A stretch of DNA of 64,000 bases from NCBI GenBank assembly GCA_946699065.1, contig CAMPDV010000277.1, positions 209,001-273,000 on the forward strand, in the 5' to 3' direction. Shown in pieces: positions 12,300 to 26,000 of this stretch. Source of the stretch: Loxodes magnus. Lineage: Eukaryota; Ciliophora; Karyorelictea; Loxodida; Loxodidae. A model generated the notes under the pieces. That model did no database searches, had not been told where the DNA came from, and worked only from the letters and a program-made list of their open reading frames with translations. Position 1 is the first letter of the stretch. Each line of letters opens with the position of its first letter. Position numbers and translations under genes: made by a program.

Positions 12300-15200
12300 A
12301 AGAAAGGGTTATCCCTATATATTACTACCATTAAGTTAGAGTATATAGAAACGAAATAACTAAGTTGAATACAAAATTTTTAATCTAAATGCTGCTGGTA
12401 ATTTTTTCTTAGTTATATAACTTTTCTCTAAATCCTTTATTTTTTACTTAGAAACTTTCCTTAAAACTTCCAAAAATTAGCTAAAAGGATATTAGTTAGT
12501 TAAAAAGATAAAAGCTGTAAGTAGAAATTTACCTTTTAAAACTATTAAAAGAGTTTGCTTTTTGTCTTTTTTAATCCTCTTCTTTTGTAGTTGAACTATA
12601 AATATAGTGCTTAACGACTTATACACCAGAGGATATTATTTAATCCAAATCAGTTATGAATTAACTTAGATATTTAAAGTTATATTCATTTAACTAAATA
12701 TTAATTCATCCCTCAGTTTATAAATTTATTTTCTTTAACATCTGATATCTCAATTATATAATTCTATATCTAACTAATTCTTCAAAAATTTAATATTCAT
12801 TCATCTTGGATATAAACCAAGCTTCTAGTCTCTAATTATGATTGCAAAATTAAATTTTTCAATAAAATTAGGAATAAATTTTTGTATGCGAGTTTTATCA
12901 AAACTACTTAGTTTAGAAGCAAGATTGGATACTTTTAATTTATTTCTAAATTTATTATTTAAACTTATCAAATAGCAAAACTACTGCCGATATACTCTCT
13001 ACATATTTTCCATTCTATTTATTATTTAACTAACTAAGCTTTTAATATCTTCAGGTTTAAAAATAATTTTTAAACTTATCTCCAAAATTCTCCCAAGTAC
13101 CTTAACTCTATATATTTCAAACTTCAGACTCTAGTTTCTCCTAAAAAAAGTAAATATCTTTTGAGCTTCTAAAAAGTATATAATTTTATAATTTTTTGTC
13201 TAAAAACTAAAATTAAAGCTTATTATTTCAAAATTATTGATTTGATTGAAATTAAAATTTCTATAACTTTTAGGAGTAATAAAAGATTAAGCCTTTAGCT
13301 TTCTTGATTTAATATATATCTCTATTTATGATTAATATCTATCTAATTTAAAAAATCTTTGAATTTATGGTTTATTTTATATTTAAAGTTAGCGTTATAT
13401 ACTTTTTTAGAGTTTTAAATTTCAATCTACAAATTTTTGGTTATATATCATTGTAAAATTGGATTTTAATAGTAGCAATTATTTATAAATATGAAATAGT
13501 GATAGTTATTAGATTAAATACAAGGCTCAATAGCTAAAATTGTGATAAATTTAAAGAGCTACTTGGATCTTTATTTCTAATTTATTTTTATTTTATCAAT
13601 CTAAAGTTTCTCTTATTTAATGATTTCTTCTTCCTTTTCAATGATATTTAGTTATAGTTAGATCTAGCTTATGCTAATAATCAAACTCTATCTATTTTAG
13701 ATAATTAAGCTTTTTTCAAAATTTTTTTCGTTATTTCATACTAAATTATTTGCTATATATGAGAGAGGATATAGCAATCATATGTGTTATTTACAAATAA
13801 GAAAATCTTTAAATAAAGATTGCTAGATTATAGAGGCTAAAGCTTATTGAATTGATAAAAAAGGTGATTTGTAAAACAAAATGTATCTAATGTAGAGTTT
13901 CAAGGTATTAAAAATCTAAAATCTGAATATTTAGTTGAGTCTTAACACTAAATGCAATAGTATTAGAGGATTAAGTAAATGAATCCAAATAATTTATGCA
14001 TATTAGCATTAAAGCAAAAGAACTATCAGATAGAGTAATTAATATTTTCTTAATTTGTTAAGTCTATTACATTTAGATGCTTTCTATTTATTTAATAACT
14101 AACTTCATTTTTAAATTAATAAAGCATATCAGAATATATTCCTCTAATCTTTTTTTCTTAATAAAGCATTAACTCGAATCTTTTGAAGATATGATTAAGA
14201 AACTTTTGGAGAATATTGATTAGTAGGAAACTAATTTAAGGGCAGATCCTAAAGGTTTCTAAAAATAACATTTATAAAATAGATGAATAAGTAACCATTT
14301 AATTCCAGCATATCTATTTATCTTATTAAGCTTAAACTTTATATTTTAGTCAGTTATTATAAAGATTTATTATTAACTAGTTATGATATATAATCCTTAC
14401 GTTGTTGTTTTAAAAATAAAGACTCTTAAAATTAGAATATATAGTGATGGCTATTTTTGCTTAGATTAATATAATTATATTATTTGTGAGTGTAGATATT
14501 ATAAACTACTATATCTTAATATACTAAAGATAGAAGGAATATAATTTTATCATTTGATAGCATAATTAAATATTTTTTAAGCTGAATGATTAAGTTCTAC
14601 TTATATCTAAAGTTTGAATGCTTCAAATGTCTTTTACATGGTTTTGGAGAAATAGAGAAGAACTATTTATTTACTATTATTCGTTTTATTTGATTTGATA
14701 GACTTAATATTAGTTATAAGAAAGCTTTTGTAAATTTAATTGCATAAAGTTTAAATTTTTAAATGGCTTACTTTAATAAGATTAGAACGTATAAGTTCAT
14801 TGAGTCTTTTGATTGTATTTTGAAAAATATTTCTTATCTTTTCTTCTTATTTTTCCTTGTTATCTTACAATTAAATTAATGCTTCTATATTTAGATATTC
14901 TATTTTAGACGTATTTTTAGTTACCCTGGTTTAATAAAAAAGGATCTGAAAACACTTGAAGAAAATTTAACTTAAATCCAGGTCCATAGATTTATGAGAA
15001 TATTTAGATTTTGAATCCTTAGAAATTATTTTTTGAAAAGGTAAAGAAAACTATTTAGTGAAGAACAAAACCTAGAAGCAAGCTTTTTCTAGTCGAGATA
15101 TACAATGAATTTTTTCTTTATTTAACCTTGTTTATTAAACTTTTCTCATAGCTTATGCAAAATGTTAGTTTTAAATTGAAATAATTACTTTTGCGTAGAA

Positions 15201-16740
15201 ACTAAAGTAGGGTAAGATATTTGTATCAGTTTAATAAAATAACTTATTTACTAGAAATTAGACATCTAGCAATATGGAGTTAAGAGCAACATATCAGTCA
15301 CTTAATTTAAAATGCTAGATATGAAATATAATAGTTATGTTTGATTTGATTGTCTTAAAGTTATAAATTACTGATATGTAGGTTCTTTTGGTTATTTTAT
15401 TTCTTAATTTTTCTTTTTTTGTCTTAGTGTTTTAAGCGAGAAAACAACTTAAAATTATCCTACATACAAAAACACAAATTTTGAAGTTAGAAAGTAAAGC
15501 TTATTAAGCGTAATTTAGTAGCACTGAAATCTCTTTATTAACGAGGAGTTTTCTAAAATTCAAATCTAGTAAGCAAAAAATCATTGATGCTATGTCTTCC
15601 TAGTGGAAAATAGTTATTAAAACACTTATAGAAAAAGCCTTTAAGTTGTCTGTTCTTCCTATGTTTATAAATGAATTTATTAGAATTATCTACGAGGCAA
15701 ATAAATACTAGAAAGAGGAACTATGGTGAATAAAGAAGCTAAAGAGCTAAGTATCAAAGTAGATGCGACCGAAAAAATGTTCATTAAAAGCATCGTAAGA
15801 TATTTATTTTTTAGGTTTAAGTAGATAAAATTCAATTCTTTTCTTAATTTGAAATATTGAAATCGTATAAACTATTGCTCTAAACAAGCCAACTATTAAA
15901 TGGTTAATTTCATTATGTCCATTCTTCTTCAATTTTTTATTTCTAGGATTTATATGACTAAAGTGTCTACTAATATTAAACGTTTTAAGATATTAAGCAC
16001 TGTTGTATTTTCAATAGTAAAGCAACTATAATAAATTTAGTAAATTGGATGTTTAAAAAATTTCATCAATTTCTATTAGTCTCATTTAAGTCTCTAAACA
16101 GCAAATTGTTGAGTTTGACTATCCAATATAGAAAATTTTAATGCCATATTTAGTACATGACTAGCAAATTTTCAATTTTTTGTAACAACTTCTGCAAGTA
16201 GAATTTTAATCTTGAAAAGCAAAACTGGTACTTCCAAACTTTTTATCTAAAAATAGATATTAACTTTAACACTGAATATTGACCTTTTCATCTTATGATC
16301 TTATTGGCAATTCTTAAAAGTTTAGATTCAATTTTAGCAATAAATTGAAAATTATAATCCTTTGAACAGTTTTTCGCGCTAATTCGGAAAGAAATTTTTT
16401 TTTATTTATTTCAAATATTTTCTCTTTCTGATCATTATGATAAGTTTTTTAATTTTATTTTGCTTCTTCAGCAAGTAAATTAAGATTTTAATAAGTTTTA
16501 AAAGGATAATAACTATTACAAGAATTGTATAATGAAAAATTAATTACTAGCATCTTTAGCAAATCTCTCTATTTAATATGCACTTCTAACAATTTTGTAG
16601 TTTATGAATCACGAATTTTATGAATAAATACTGTTATTTTAGAAAGTGTTTTCCTTATAATTATTTGTGTGTATTTTTAATTTTTATATGATTGTTATTT
16701 TCACTACGAATTTCAATCTTATAGTTATATATCTTAAATC
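12300..16740 (-). pseudogene. Decayed 3' portion of a gene C-like Cys-rich gene (copy 1)
   Basis: Read on the minus strand, about 16400-16080 matches the last Cys repeat of gene C (around CRSC...CQSCT). Positions 15400-15230 match its membrane region, including RNKITKRTYISVIYNFKTI versus RNKLTNRNYILVIYNLKTL and SDWYVALNSIL, followed by a degraded counterpart of gene C's intron. Positions 13050-12540 match the C-terminal extension also seen after gene C (EAWFISK.., LVRYRIIQLRYQMLKK). Numerous frame changes show it is non-functional. The 5' half is missing; homology with copy 2 stops at 16740. Confidence 0.7.
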
Positions 16741-17221
16741 TAAGGAAAATGGAAAAAAACCCGGGAATCTAAACCTTGACCTTTAACCTTAAAGATCAAT
16801 CTTAAGTCTCAGTTAACTAACATTAGTTACCAATAAATTAAAAGGATTAAAATAAAATATTAGGTAGTTAAATATTTCCACTCCTAGTAATTATTTAAGT
16901 GAATTTAAACTGCTTACGATTACTAACTCTAGTAAAATTAAATAAGACTAAACTATTAAAATCTTTGATAGCTTCTAAGCAACTTAAATGGAAACCTAAT
17001 ATTAATACTTATTAATGATGATGACTTAACTCTTCAATTCTTCGACTATTTAAAATTTATGTGTTGAAGTCAAACTTATATTTACTTAGTAATTACAAAT
17101 TATCTAACTTGTAATTATAAACTTATTAAATATATTGGTAAGGTTGAATGATAGCTAGATTAATTTAAAGAGATATCATCATGATTTAAATTCAATAAAA
17201 TAGGAATACACATTAGTAAAA
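16741..17221. other. Interval between duplication edge and RT region
   Basis: Starts with a short GC-richer run (AAACCCGGGAATC near 16758). The plus frame used by the downstream reverse transcriptase remains weakly protein-like from about 16982, but no start or domain can be defended. Confidence 0.3.
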
Positions 17222-18960
17222 TGATCATAAAATGGTTGATATCGTTTTGTTCCTGATTTCTAATAAAATGATGAATTTTTCAATTAAAAGTTTATCTATC
17301 TAATTTAGTTTAAGCAACCATAAGAAATGCTTAAGATATATAAACTACTTTATTTTAAATGGAATTAACAGTTTAAGCAAAATTAAAATTATATGAGTGA
17401 GATCAATTTCAATAATAGCTAGTTAAGATGAAAATTGGATGATCTAAAGTAATAAATTAAGAGAAGTACGATAACTAGAAAAATAATGATATCAACTAAA
17501 TAAGAAATAAATGTATTAATTAAAGTTAATTTACTTTATACTTTAGATATTACTTTATTTTAGTCTATCATAGTATCACACTAAGAAATTTAGAAATACA
17601 TTAAATAATAATTAGGTTTTGCTTATCTTAAGATACAAAATTAATAAGATATAAAGAGAAAGCTTTTTGTTTAACAAGCATAGAAAAGATATATAGAAAT
17701 AACTTGAATTTAGTAACGGAAAATACATCTCATTTATAGGAGTCCTTAACTTATTAATTACCCGTCTTCTCTCTTACAACAATTTAGAACTTTTCAAATT
17801 TTTAGAAATTCAAAAATATTCAACATATTGCAAACGGAAGATAGATGGACCAGATGAATAAAGGATGAACTAATAAAGTACGTTAGCGAGGAGATTTAGT
17901 ATAAAATTCACTGTTTTATCAATAATATGTTAAGATTCTAAAGAATCCTAGAAGAATTAAATACTTTTATCATTATTCTTATATCAAATAAGGCAGCAAA
18001 AGTGAACGAAAAAATTTAAGATTAATTTCGTTCATTAGTACTATAATAAAGATCAACAACAAGGCATTGAATAAAAGACTTATAAAATTCTTTCTGAGCG
18101 CAACCTAATACATCCAATTTAAATGAGATTCCTTAATAAGAGACATATGGCTTACTAAAAATGAGATTTTTAGCAGATAATTGACTTTTATTAGATTGAA
18201 GAGAAAGGCTATATGAAGAAATTTACACTCTTATCGATGTTAAAAAGATGTTAAAAAACATGAATGATGGAAACTTTTCAACTTATTGGGTGATTAGAAT
18301 TACCACTGGTATACTTATAATTGAGTTTTTCTACATTAAACTGAATTCCTCTTTTCTCAACGATAGATAAACTGCTAGCAAACTTCATTAAAATAATGGA
18401 TTTATGTAAGGAATTTCACATGGTCCTCTTTATTAAGACATAGTAATCAACATCTGTAAAAAACTCTCAACTAGGCATCAATTTACATATGCAGGCTGAT
18501 TTAATATTTATTTCCTGTTCTGCATAGAGGGTTTATTAACTCATAATAAATGCGACAGAGTTTTCAATTGATTTTACTGTAAATAACACAAGTAAATGAG
18601 AAGTTATCAAATTTCTAGAGTTAAAAAAATTTAATTTGCTTTGGAACTGGAAGTTTATTGCCCCAAATAGAGGATCCAAATAACACACCTTGGACTCGTA
18701 TTACATGAAAAAGGGCATAAAATCTGCCAATGTTGATAAAGGACATAAACTTATTTGGAATCAATAAAAAATGTATTTATTCTCTCAGTTGATACCTGAA
18801 GGATAATGAGAGGCATGCAGAGTGTGAATGAGAAAATAAACAGAAATATACGTATAATGGCGAGGAATCTTCTACAGTCTCCTATATCTGTCTTGAATAA
18901 ATCCTTCTAATAGACTTTAATAAGTTCCATTAGAGCAAATTAGTCCATATATAGAATTCT
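17222..18960 (+). pseudogene. Non-LTR-type reverse transcriptase, catalytic motif lost
   Basis: One plus-strand frame shows the ordered RT landmarks. These are a fingers region with TFIIILISNKAAKVNE...DQFRSLVL, then TYGLLKMRFLADNWLLL, motif A with YTLIDVKKML (Asp at 18236-18238), motif B as GFMQGISHGPLYQD (18398-18439), and a KIxxLG-like thumb motif as ITHLGLVLHEKGHK (near 18680). Motif C should be YxDD but reads YAGW (18488-18499, the W from TGA), so the catalytic aspartates are gone. The order and spacing match LINE-type RTs. No endonuclease was recognised upstream. The same frame continues without interruption into the next feature. Confidence is for RT ancestry; activity is unlikely. Confidence 0.6.
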
Positions 18961-21900
18961 TTTAGAAATTTCATTAATAAATATGTTTTACTATATAATT
19001 CTTTAAAAGTTAATGAAAACAAATGCTAAATAAGTGTATTCACCATTTGATATTATCTTATTTTAAAACATATCCATAAGTAACTTTAGCTTATATAACA
19101 ATCTACACAGCTAATTAATATATTAGAATGTATTAAAGTATTCACTTATAACTAACTAAATTATAAGTACTACTAAATTAATTATTATTCTACCTTTTAT
19201 TAATTAAGCTTAATCTTAAAGATAATTATAGAGTTTATAAGGTTATATAAAGATAGTAAATAAATGATTCATGAAAGAGAAAGAGGATTTTAATTATATT
19301 TCCTTGTATTAGTCTCTGCTCTTCTAATGTCTAAATTAACCTTTTAACGTAGTAAGAATTAATTAGAGAATAATTTACTCTTTATTCTTCTAAGACTAAG
19401 ACTTCAATGTTACTCAAATTAAAAAATTAATTGAAACCTTGTTATGATTTTAAAATATATTAATAGAATTTAGAGAGTATTGTAAGTATTCAAAATCCAA
19501 ATTGCATAGGTTTTAAAGTTTACTTTTTATGAGTTTAACTAGATTCTATCCAAGTAAAATAATACTAAAGTAGTTAGAGATTTATAGGTAATAAAGAAGA
19601 ATAAGATATTAAAATCTAATCCATGCTCTATAGATGAAATGCTTATTAGATTACATTATTAAGTATATTAATAAAAAATTCTAAATTTTAAGAATTACTC
19701 ATAAGGCTAGCAAAAGAATACCTGCCTTTGCTATTCAAATCCTTATTATCAAATTCTTTACCACTAAGTAAGCAAAAAAGAAGAAATTATTAAAAGGAAA
19801 AATAAAATAAAGCATATCTTGGGAATTATCCAGTTAAAACTTCAGTCATAAATAAACCTAACAGAAAGGCATCGAGGAATCTTCTATTATAAACCCATTA
19901 AGTAAAATTCATAAATTTAAAAGAAAATCTTAAATAAATCATCAAAAGAAAAGTATATAATCTAGTAAAAAGAATAAAGAATTAGATTTTATTTTATCAA
20001 AGAAAATATTAGATTTATTTATTTATAAAGTTAGTTATAACTTAAAAAAAAAATTCCGAATGAAAAATTCCTTCAACAAATGTTGATAACTCAGATTTGA
20101 AAATTATTAGTAAATTATATAAATGAGAATTCAACTAAAAATTTTTACAAAGGTAGAAAATAAAAATCCAAGTAAAAAGAGAGAAAATAAATTATATAAA
20201 AGGGAAATCCAGAAATAAAAGTAAGGTCATATGAAAAAGAAGAAACTAGTTATTAAGAAGATAAAATGAGAAAAAAATATCAACATAGAGAAAATTAAAT
20301 TCTACCTTTAATATGATTTAATTTAGTATACTTATCAATATCTCAAAACTTAGAATCTAAATCATAAAGGGTAAAAAGCAATAAATTCTCTTTTTGCTAT
20401 CTCTATTGATTTATTTTGGAAATTAAAATAAAATAAAACCAAGAAAAGAAATAAGCAAAGTAAGCATATAAATGACTACTGTATAAATCTAGAAGAGAAT
20501 TGAAAAATTAAAGAATAAATGATAAAATATTAGATGAAGCTTGCTTTAAATCCTTGATAATTAATTATTTAAAAAGTAGATTTTTAAAGAAAATGTTTAA
20601 TTAAGCAAATTATAAAGTTAATTTATTCCTAAGCAATAATTAAGGATTCAATAGTAATTTTATTTTAAATCAAAATAACTAAAAATAATCATTATCCCAT
20701 TTCAAACTCTTTACAAATTGCAGTATATTTTAGGGCATATCAACCCATTCTTTAGAATATTTTTGCTAGAAAAAGTAGATAAAAACACCAAGATGTTGAT
20801 AGATTATAATTATAGAGCTATAACTTACTATTAAAATAAAAAAAGAAATGTAAAATAAAAATAGATAGGTAAATAAATAAAAGAAGACTTCATAAGTTCT
20901 ATTAGTAAGAAATTATCTCAGAGTTTAAACTCTAACAAAAATCATAAGCTTTAATTAATCTAAATCATCTATAAGTAAATTTCACTTTGGGCTTTAAGAT
21001 ATTAAATTTTCCTCTATTTTCTAGACAATTTTCGGAAATCATACTGTGAAAATAAAAAAGTGAATAACTAGCCTTTAATCAAGTCAAGCCATTTAATTTA
21101 AAAAAGAAATAAAAGACTTATGAAATTAATATTAAGACTTAAATAATAAATTAAGTGGGAAATATAATGCTTAATTTGAGAACTTTATCAAATAAATTTG
21201 ATAGTTTAAAAAATAGATTTAAGTCTTTGCACTAGATTGAAGTATAAGTATCAACAACCTAGTTTAATATGATTTTCTAACTTCTTCTAAAATTATTAGT
21301 ATTTTCATTTTTATAAAATGCTTGATATTTAGTCCGAGCTATCTTTATCATAAAGTATTGCAATATATTATATACACTTTGGATTTGAATTTTATGACTA
21401 GTTGAAGAGAATAAAAGATAAAATAATTTATGATTATTTATGCTTTGTAAATTAAAAAATACTGAATAAATAGAGATAAAGTAATAATTAGTCAAACTTT
21501 AAGATAGATACGATTCAAAGTTACTAGTTACATAGTTAATTAAACGCTTCATTTCGTATGCTTTAGATTTAGAAGAATTAAAGGGGGTTAATCTAAATTT
21601 TTGAAAGAAGATATTCTCATTTTATTGCTCTTATTATAAAGTCACAAGAAGAAAGGAGATCAATGGGAAGTTCAATCAATATTAATTTAGGTAAAGCATG
21701 AAAATAATATCGCTGAAAAAGAAGTGAGAATTTAAGGATAATTTTGATTGAAAAAATTATCATCCACAATAAAAAAGAAAAGAAAGCATCAAATTCTTCC
21801 CTTATAATGATTGATAAAGAGCAAAATCACTACAGCACTATAATTTAATAAATAAACTAACATGAAAGAAAAACTATTATTATTTCTTTATTTTATTTTT

Positions 21901-22933
21901 CCTGTTTATCTTGCTCATAAAAGAGATTTTGCTCTCCAATATTTGACTTTAATTTCTTTTAGATTAAATGTATATTTTCTTTTATTAAACAACTATTAAG
22001 AAAGCTTAGAATTTAAATAGAGTAAAAATTTAATCTATATCAAGGTATGAATTTTTCTACCTTTCTTAAGATAATTTTCTAAAGTTGAATTAAAGTTATT
22101 TTCAGAATCCTGCATAAGCAGCATAGTTTTAAATCTATAAAGTCTGATTATTTTTATCTCTGGATTGATTATTATTAATTTTAATGTTTATTATAGCTTT
22201 GAATTTATTTTTATAATTCTGTTCTCTACCCTATTATGTTCTTGATTATGTATCTTTGTCTTTTCAAGTCATCTTGTCAATGCTGAATCTCTTTTTATAT
22301 TAAATCCTTTTATTCATTCTTTAGCTACTTTGATTCTTATCTAAAATTATTAAGAAATCTTTCTTATATGTGAAAATTAACGTATTAAGCATCCTATAAG
22401 CCAGAATATTACTAAATAAAATCCACGATAAAGTCTTTATTATGGATATTTTGCTTTCGTTTTAATTTCCTAAATTATGACTTCCTTTTTATTTTTTTCG
22501 TACAGTTGCATCTTAACCTTATTTTAGTTTATTAGCCTTTAATTTAGTCAAGTGTGATAAATTTAAAATTGATATAGTTCTTTTATCGAATGAAATATGA
22601 CAATTATTTAAAATTTCTTAAATGAATAGCAAGAGTTCATTTATCAATCACTTATAAAAAATAATTTAAGCTAAGAGCAAAAGAAGAAAAATGCTTGACT
22701 GGTAATAAGAAGCGTTTAAGTGAAAAATAACTTAATGCTTATATTTTATTTTTAGCAAAGCTATACACATCTATTTTATTATGCTTTTTCTTCAATACAA
22801 TTAAGGCAATTTTTTAATTATAGCAGCATTCTTTTTTTACTATTATTTTTTCTTTCGCTTATTAGAAAAATTTTCGAAATAAACTCTGAAATACTTCAGA
22901 ATTAAATCAGATATTTATCCTCTAAAGGTATGA
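18961..22933 (+). CDS. Long coding-like frame, multi-pass membrane C-terminus, unidentified
   Basis: The frame of the RT region continues protein-like for another 4 kb. It has Lys/Gln-rich helical stretches (KNKELDFILSKKILDLFIYK), KFDSLKNRFKSLHQIEVQ near 21200, then hydrophobic segments (21870-22350 and 22730-22860) ending DIYPLKV at TGA 22931-22933. That stop is only 110 bp before gene C's ATG. TGA occurs in-frame as Trp. A competing frame at 21862-22557 also gives a hydrophobic protein, so part of the call could be wrong. Whether it is one gene with the RT, or a separate gene whose frame happens to agree, cannot be decided here. No family recognised. Confidence 0.35.
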
Positions 22934-23043
22934 TTCAACTTATTTATTTTGTTTTCCATTTTATTTAATTATTTTCTTTTTATTTAAATGATTTATTGCT
23001 ATGAAATATCAAGTAGGATTCTTTAAATTTAAATCAATATAAA

Positions 23044-26000
23044 ATGAAGTAGTTAGTTAAGTACTCAATTTAGATGCTTGTCCTGATATTAATTTTACAT
23101 TAAGTAAAAGCTTATTTGATTGTCCCTGTGAATGATATAGTAAATTCAACTAATCCTCCCATTCTTCCTAACTTCGACTTTTACAACCACGATTTTGATT
23201 TTTAGGGTTAAGAGCGCGGGTTTTCTTTATCTTTCTACCTCAATGTCAATCTTAATCATACGGATTTTGATTATGAAGTTAGAGAAATATTGAATGTGAT
23301 TTATTCTCAGAATTTCATAAGTATAAGTCTAATAAATTATATAAACAATACTTGATAAATACAATTAGCATACATAGTTGATAGCCAGGAACAATACAAT
23401 TCTATATTAATTTGAAATAATAATGATTGAACATACGTAGCAATCTCTTATTGAAAAAAGGTCTCTAGCAGCTAGATTTACCTTCAACTTTGTTAAAGTT
23501 CATCTTTAGTAACCGCCAAATGTGAATCCTGAAATCTTTAAGGATAAAAATTTTTATTTAGTGTCTAAAATATTACAATACAGCAATATTCTAAGATAGC
23601 TATGCTAATTAAATTTTATTAGATAGAGCTTTAAACATCCTATCATAGCCCAAATGATTTTATTATAAATGAAACTATGTTGAATAAAGCGTGGGTAACT
23701 CCTTGCTAATAGAATTGTGATTATTTATGCCTAACGTAAAATAATTAAAAAGTTCCTCACTTAGAAGCATGCTTGAATTCTTCTACTTACTATGAAATAA
23801 ACTACAATCAATTCTATTTAGATAATTTGACGATGCTAGATGTTGGATATAAGGATTATTAATCTTATTTTAATTCACTCTAAGAAGTATCTGGAAGACC
23901 TTGAAGCATTTTACTTTGTTTCAATTTAATGAACTTTAATAGTAGGTAAGAATCTTTTATTATGGGATTAAAAGGAACAACTACTTAGTGTAATAAACTA
24001 TTTTTTATATTTTCGGTTATAAAGTTGAGTAACTAATTTTATTAATTCAATAGTAAAATATCTACTTAGCAAGGATCCTCTTATATAGCATATCTGAATA
24101 ACTAGAATGGGAGAGAGTATATTTTTGGTTTTAGTGTAAGAGAATTTGCATGAGGCTTTTAATTTATAATGTGCTTAAAAAATGAAACACTTAATATTCC
24201 TTGTAATCAAAAGTAAATCTATGTAGAAGACCATTGTCTCCTATTCTAAAATTAATCAAATATGTACGTAGGGGGAGCACCAACTAACTTAACATCTTTG
24301 AATTAGATTGAGATGAATATTTCTTACATTAGAATTTATAGTCATATTGGATTTTCTCAAAATAACCTACAATATATATTACAAAAATATAATATTTCAG
24401 ACTGTGAAAAAAGATTTTTAAATTATTAAGGAAACTCAAAATGCTTAAAGAAGGATTACAACTATCTATATTTTTAAATTTTAGATTAATATAATGCTTC
24501 ATGATAAAATGGTTACTAAGTGTTAGGATCTGATAAATTATTTGGTAATTTTGATTGAAATTCTTAGGAAATGGCATCATGAAGTATATTTTTTACGATC
24601 AGTATAGATTTTAAGAAATAAAATAGCACAATAGGTTATATAAACGTTACTGATTCATTAAACTCTTTTTCAATCTATGAATAATCAGATCAGCTAAAGT
24701 TAGATGAGTCCATTTTATAAAGTCAATTTTATTAAAAGTAAGGAGTATTTACTCTTGGGCTTTCATATAACTAAACTAGCAATAAAGTATATGCTTATTG
24801 TCAATTTTGAAACTAAAGTGCTGCTTAATACTCTTTTACTACATCTAAAAATATAGTACTAAATAAGAATAAATTTCTAATTGATATAATAAGCTGATCA
24901 GGTGTAGATAGCAGTAGTTTCAAAGGAGTTTATTATAACTTAAGATACTTTCCTTATAAAGGATTCGACAACCTAACTGAAGTTTAAGAATATTTAAATA
25001 ATTTCCATCAGAAATGTCATCCTTACTGTATTTCTTAATGCCTAGGTCCAGGAGAGAATGATTGCTGGTTTGATTAAATAGAATATTTTTAGTTAACAGA
25101 TCCACATTATTCCTTAGATAAATTACCATATGAATATATAAGAACAAACAACGTTACAAAATAATTAGATACGTTTACAACTATAATAGTTTTGAACAGC
25201 TCATTAACAAATTAGAACATAGTTTAATTAAATTCGGAGAGTTCTTAATTATATCTAGTTTGAATAGATAGTTCTTCAACATTGAAAATTTAAGGAAATT
25301 GTAGTTAAAATATAGGTTGAAATATATCTCTTAATAGTATATATCTAATACTTCTAATTTATAATATAGATGTTAATGCTACAATTTCATCGTTTAACGG
25401 TTAATTATTCAAATGAGATTCATTAAGCTCTAAGTTTATTAATCAGAATTAATATATTGAAACATAAGTAGTTTGCAGTTCATAACAAATGCTAGTATTT
25501 AACCCTAATTCTCCTTAATTACAAGCTTTTAAAGGTATTTAGCAAGGAATTAATGTTTATGATTTTAAAATATTTTCAAGATCTTTTGGAGTACTATAGT
25601 ATGATGATTTTATCAATTGATATAATACTAACTATTTTGCAAATCCAAATACCTGTTCTGAAGCTTGCTCAGTAAGTAACTAGTGTTCAACTATGACAGA
25701 ACTAGGATGTTCTTCTACAAAATCTCTTGGTTGTGGAAGGCATCGTATTTAAAACTAAAACTGTAGTTAAATTTGTAATACAGGTTATGGAAACTGAAAT
25801 GCTACTGATAATAGTTTTAAATGCTATCCATGCTAATGATAATATGAAACATGCATTACGCCTAAATATGATGATGGTTAAACTTGTAAAAACAATCTTA
25901 TAAAAAACAATAATTAATGCATAAATTATTGCCCTAGATTTTATTCCTATGGATGGAAGAATAATTGCTACCCATGTTTGGAGTCTTACTATGGAAAAAA

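Larger units (their letters stand above)
8085..16740. repeat. Segmental duplication, copy 1
   Basis: Colinear, same orientation, with 49520-57452. Matching landmarks include the blocks at 8150 and 49666, 12300 and 52301 (around GGTTATCCCTA), 13920 and 53920, a well-conserved block at 15510-15660 and 56205-56350, and 16630 and 57340. Homology ends near 16737 and 57450. Offset jumps between the copies reveal insertions: about 0.4 kb near 10430 and about 0.88 kb near 10900 in copy 1, and 0.79 kb at 54324 in copy 2. Both copies hold the 3' part of a C-like gene followed by the 5' part of an A-like gene, all on the minus strand. Confidence 0.85.

Noticed and set aside
21862..22557. Separate 231-aa membrane protein (MKEKLLLFLYFIF...)
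   Set aside because: Attractive, but a competing frame that runs continuously from upstream to a TGA at 22931 is at least as protein-like; kept as an alternative within that feature.
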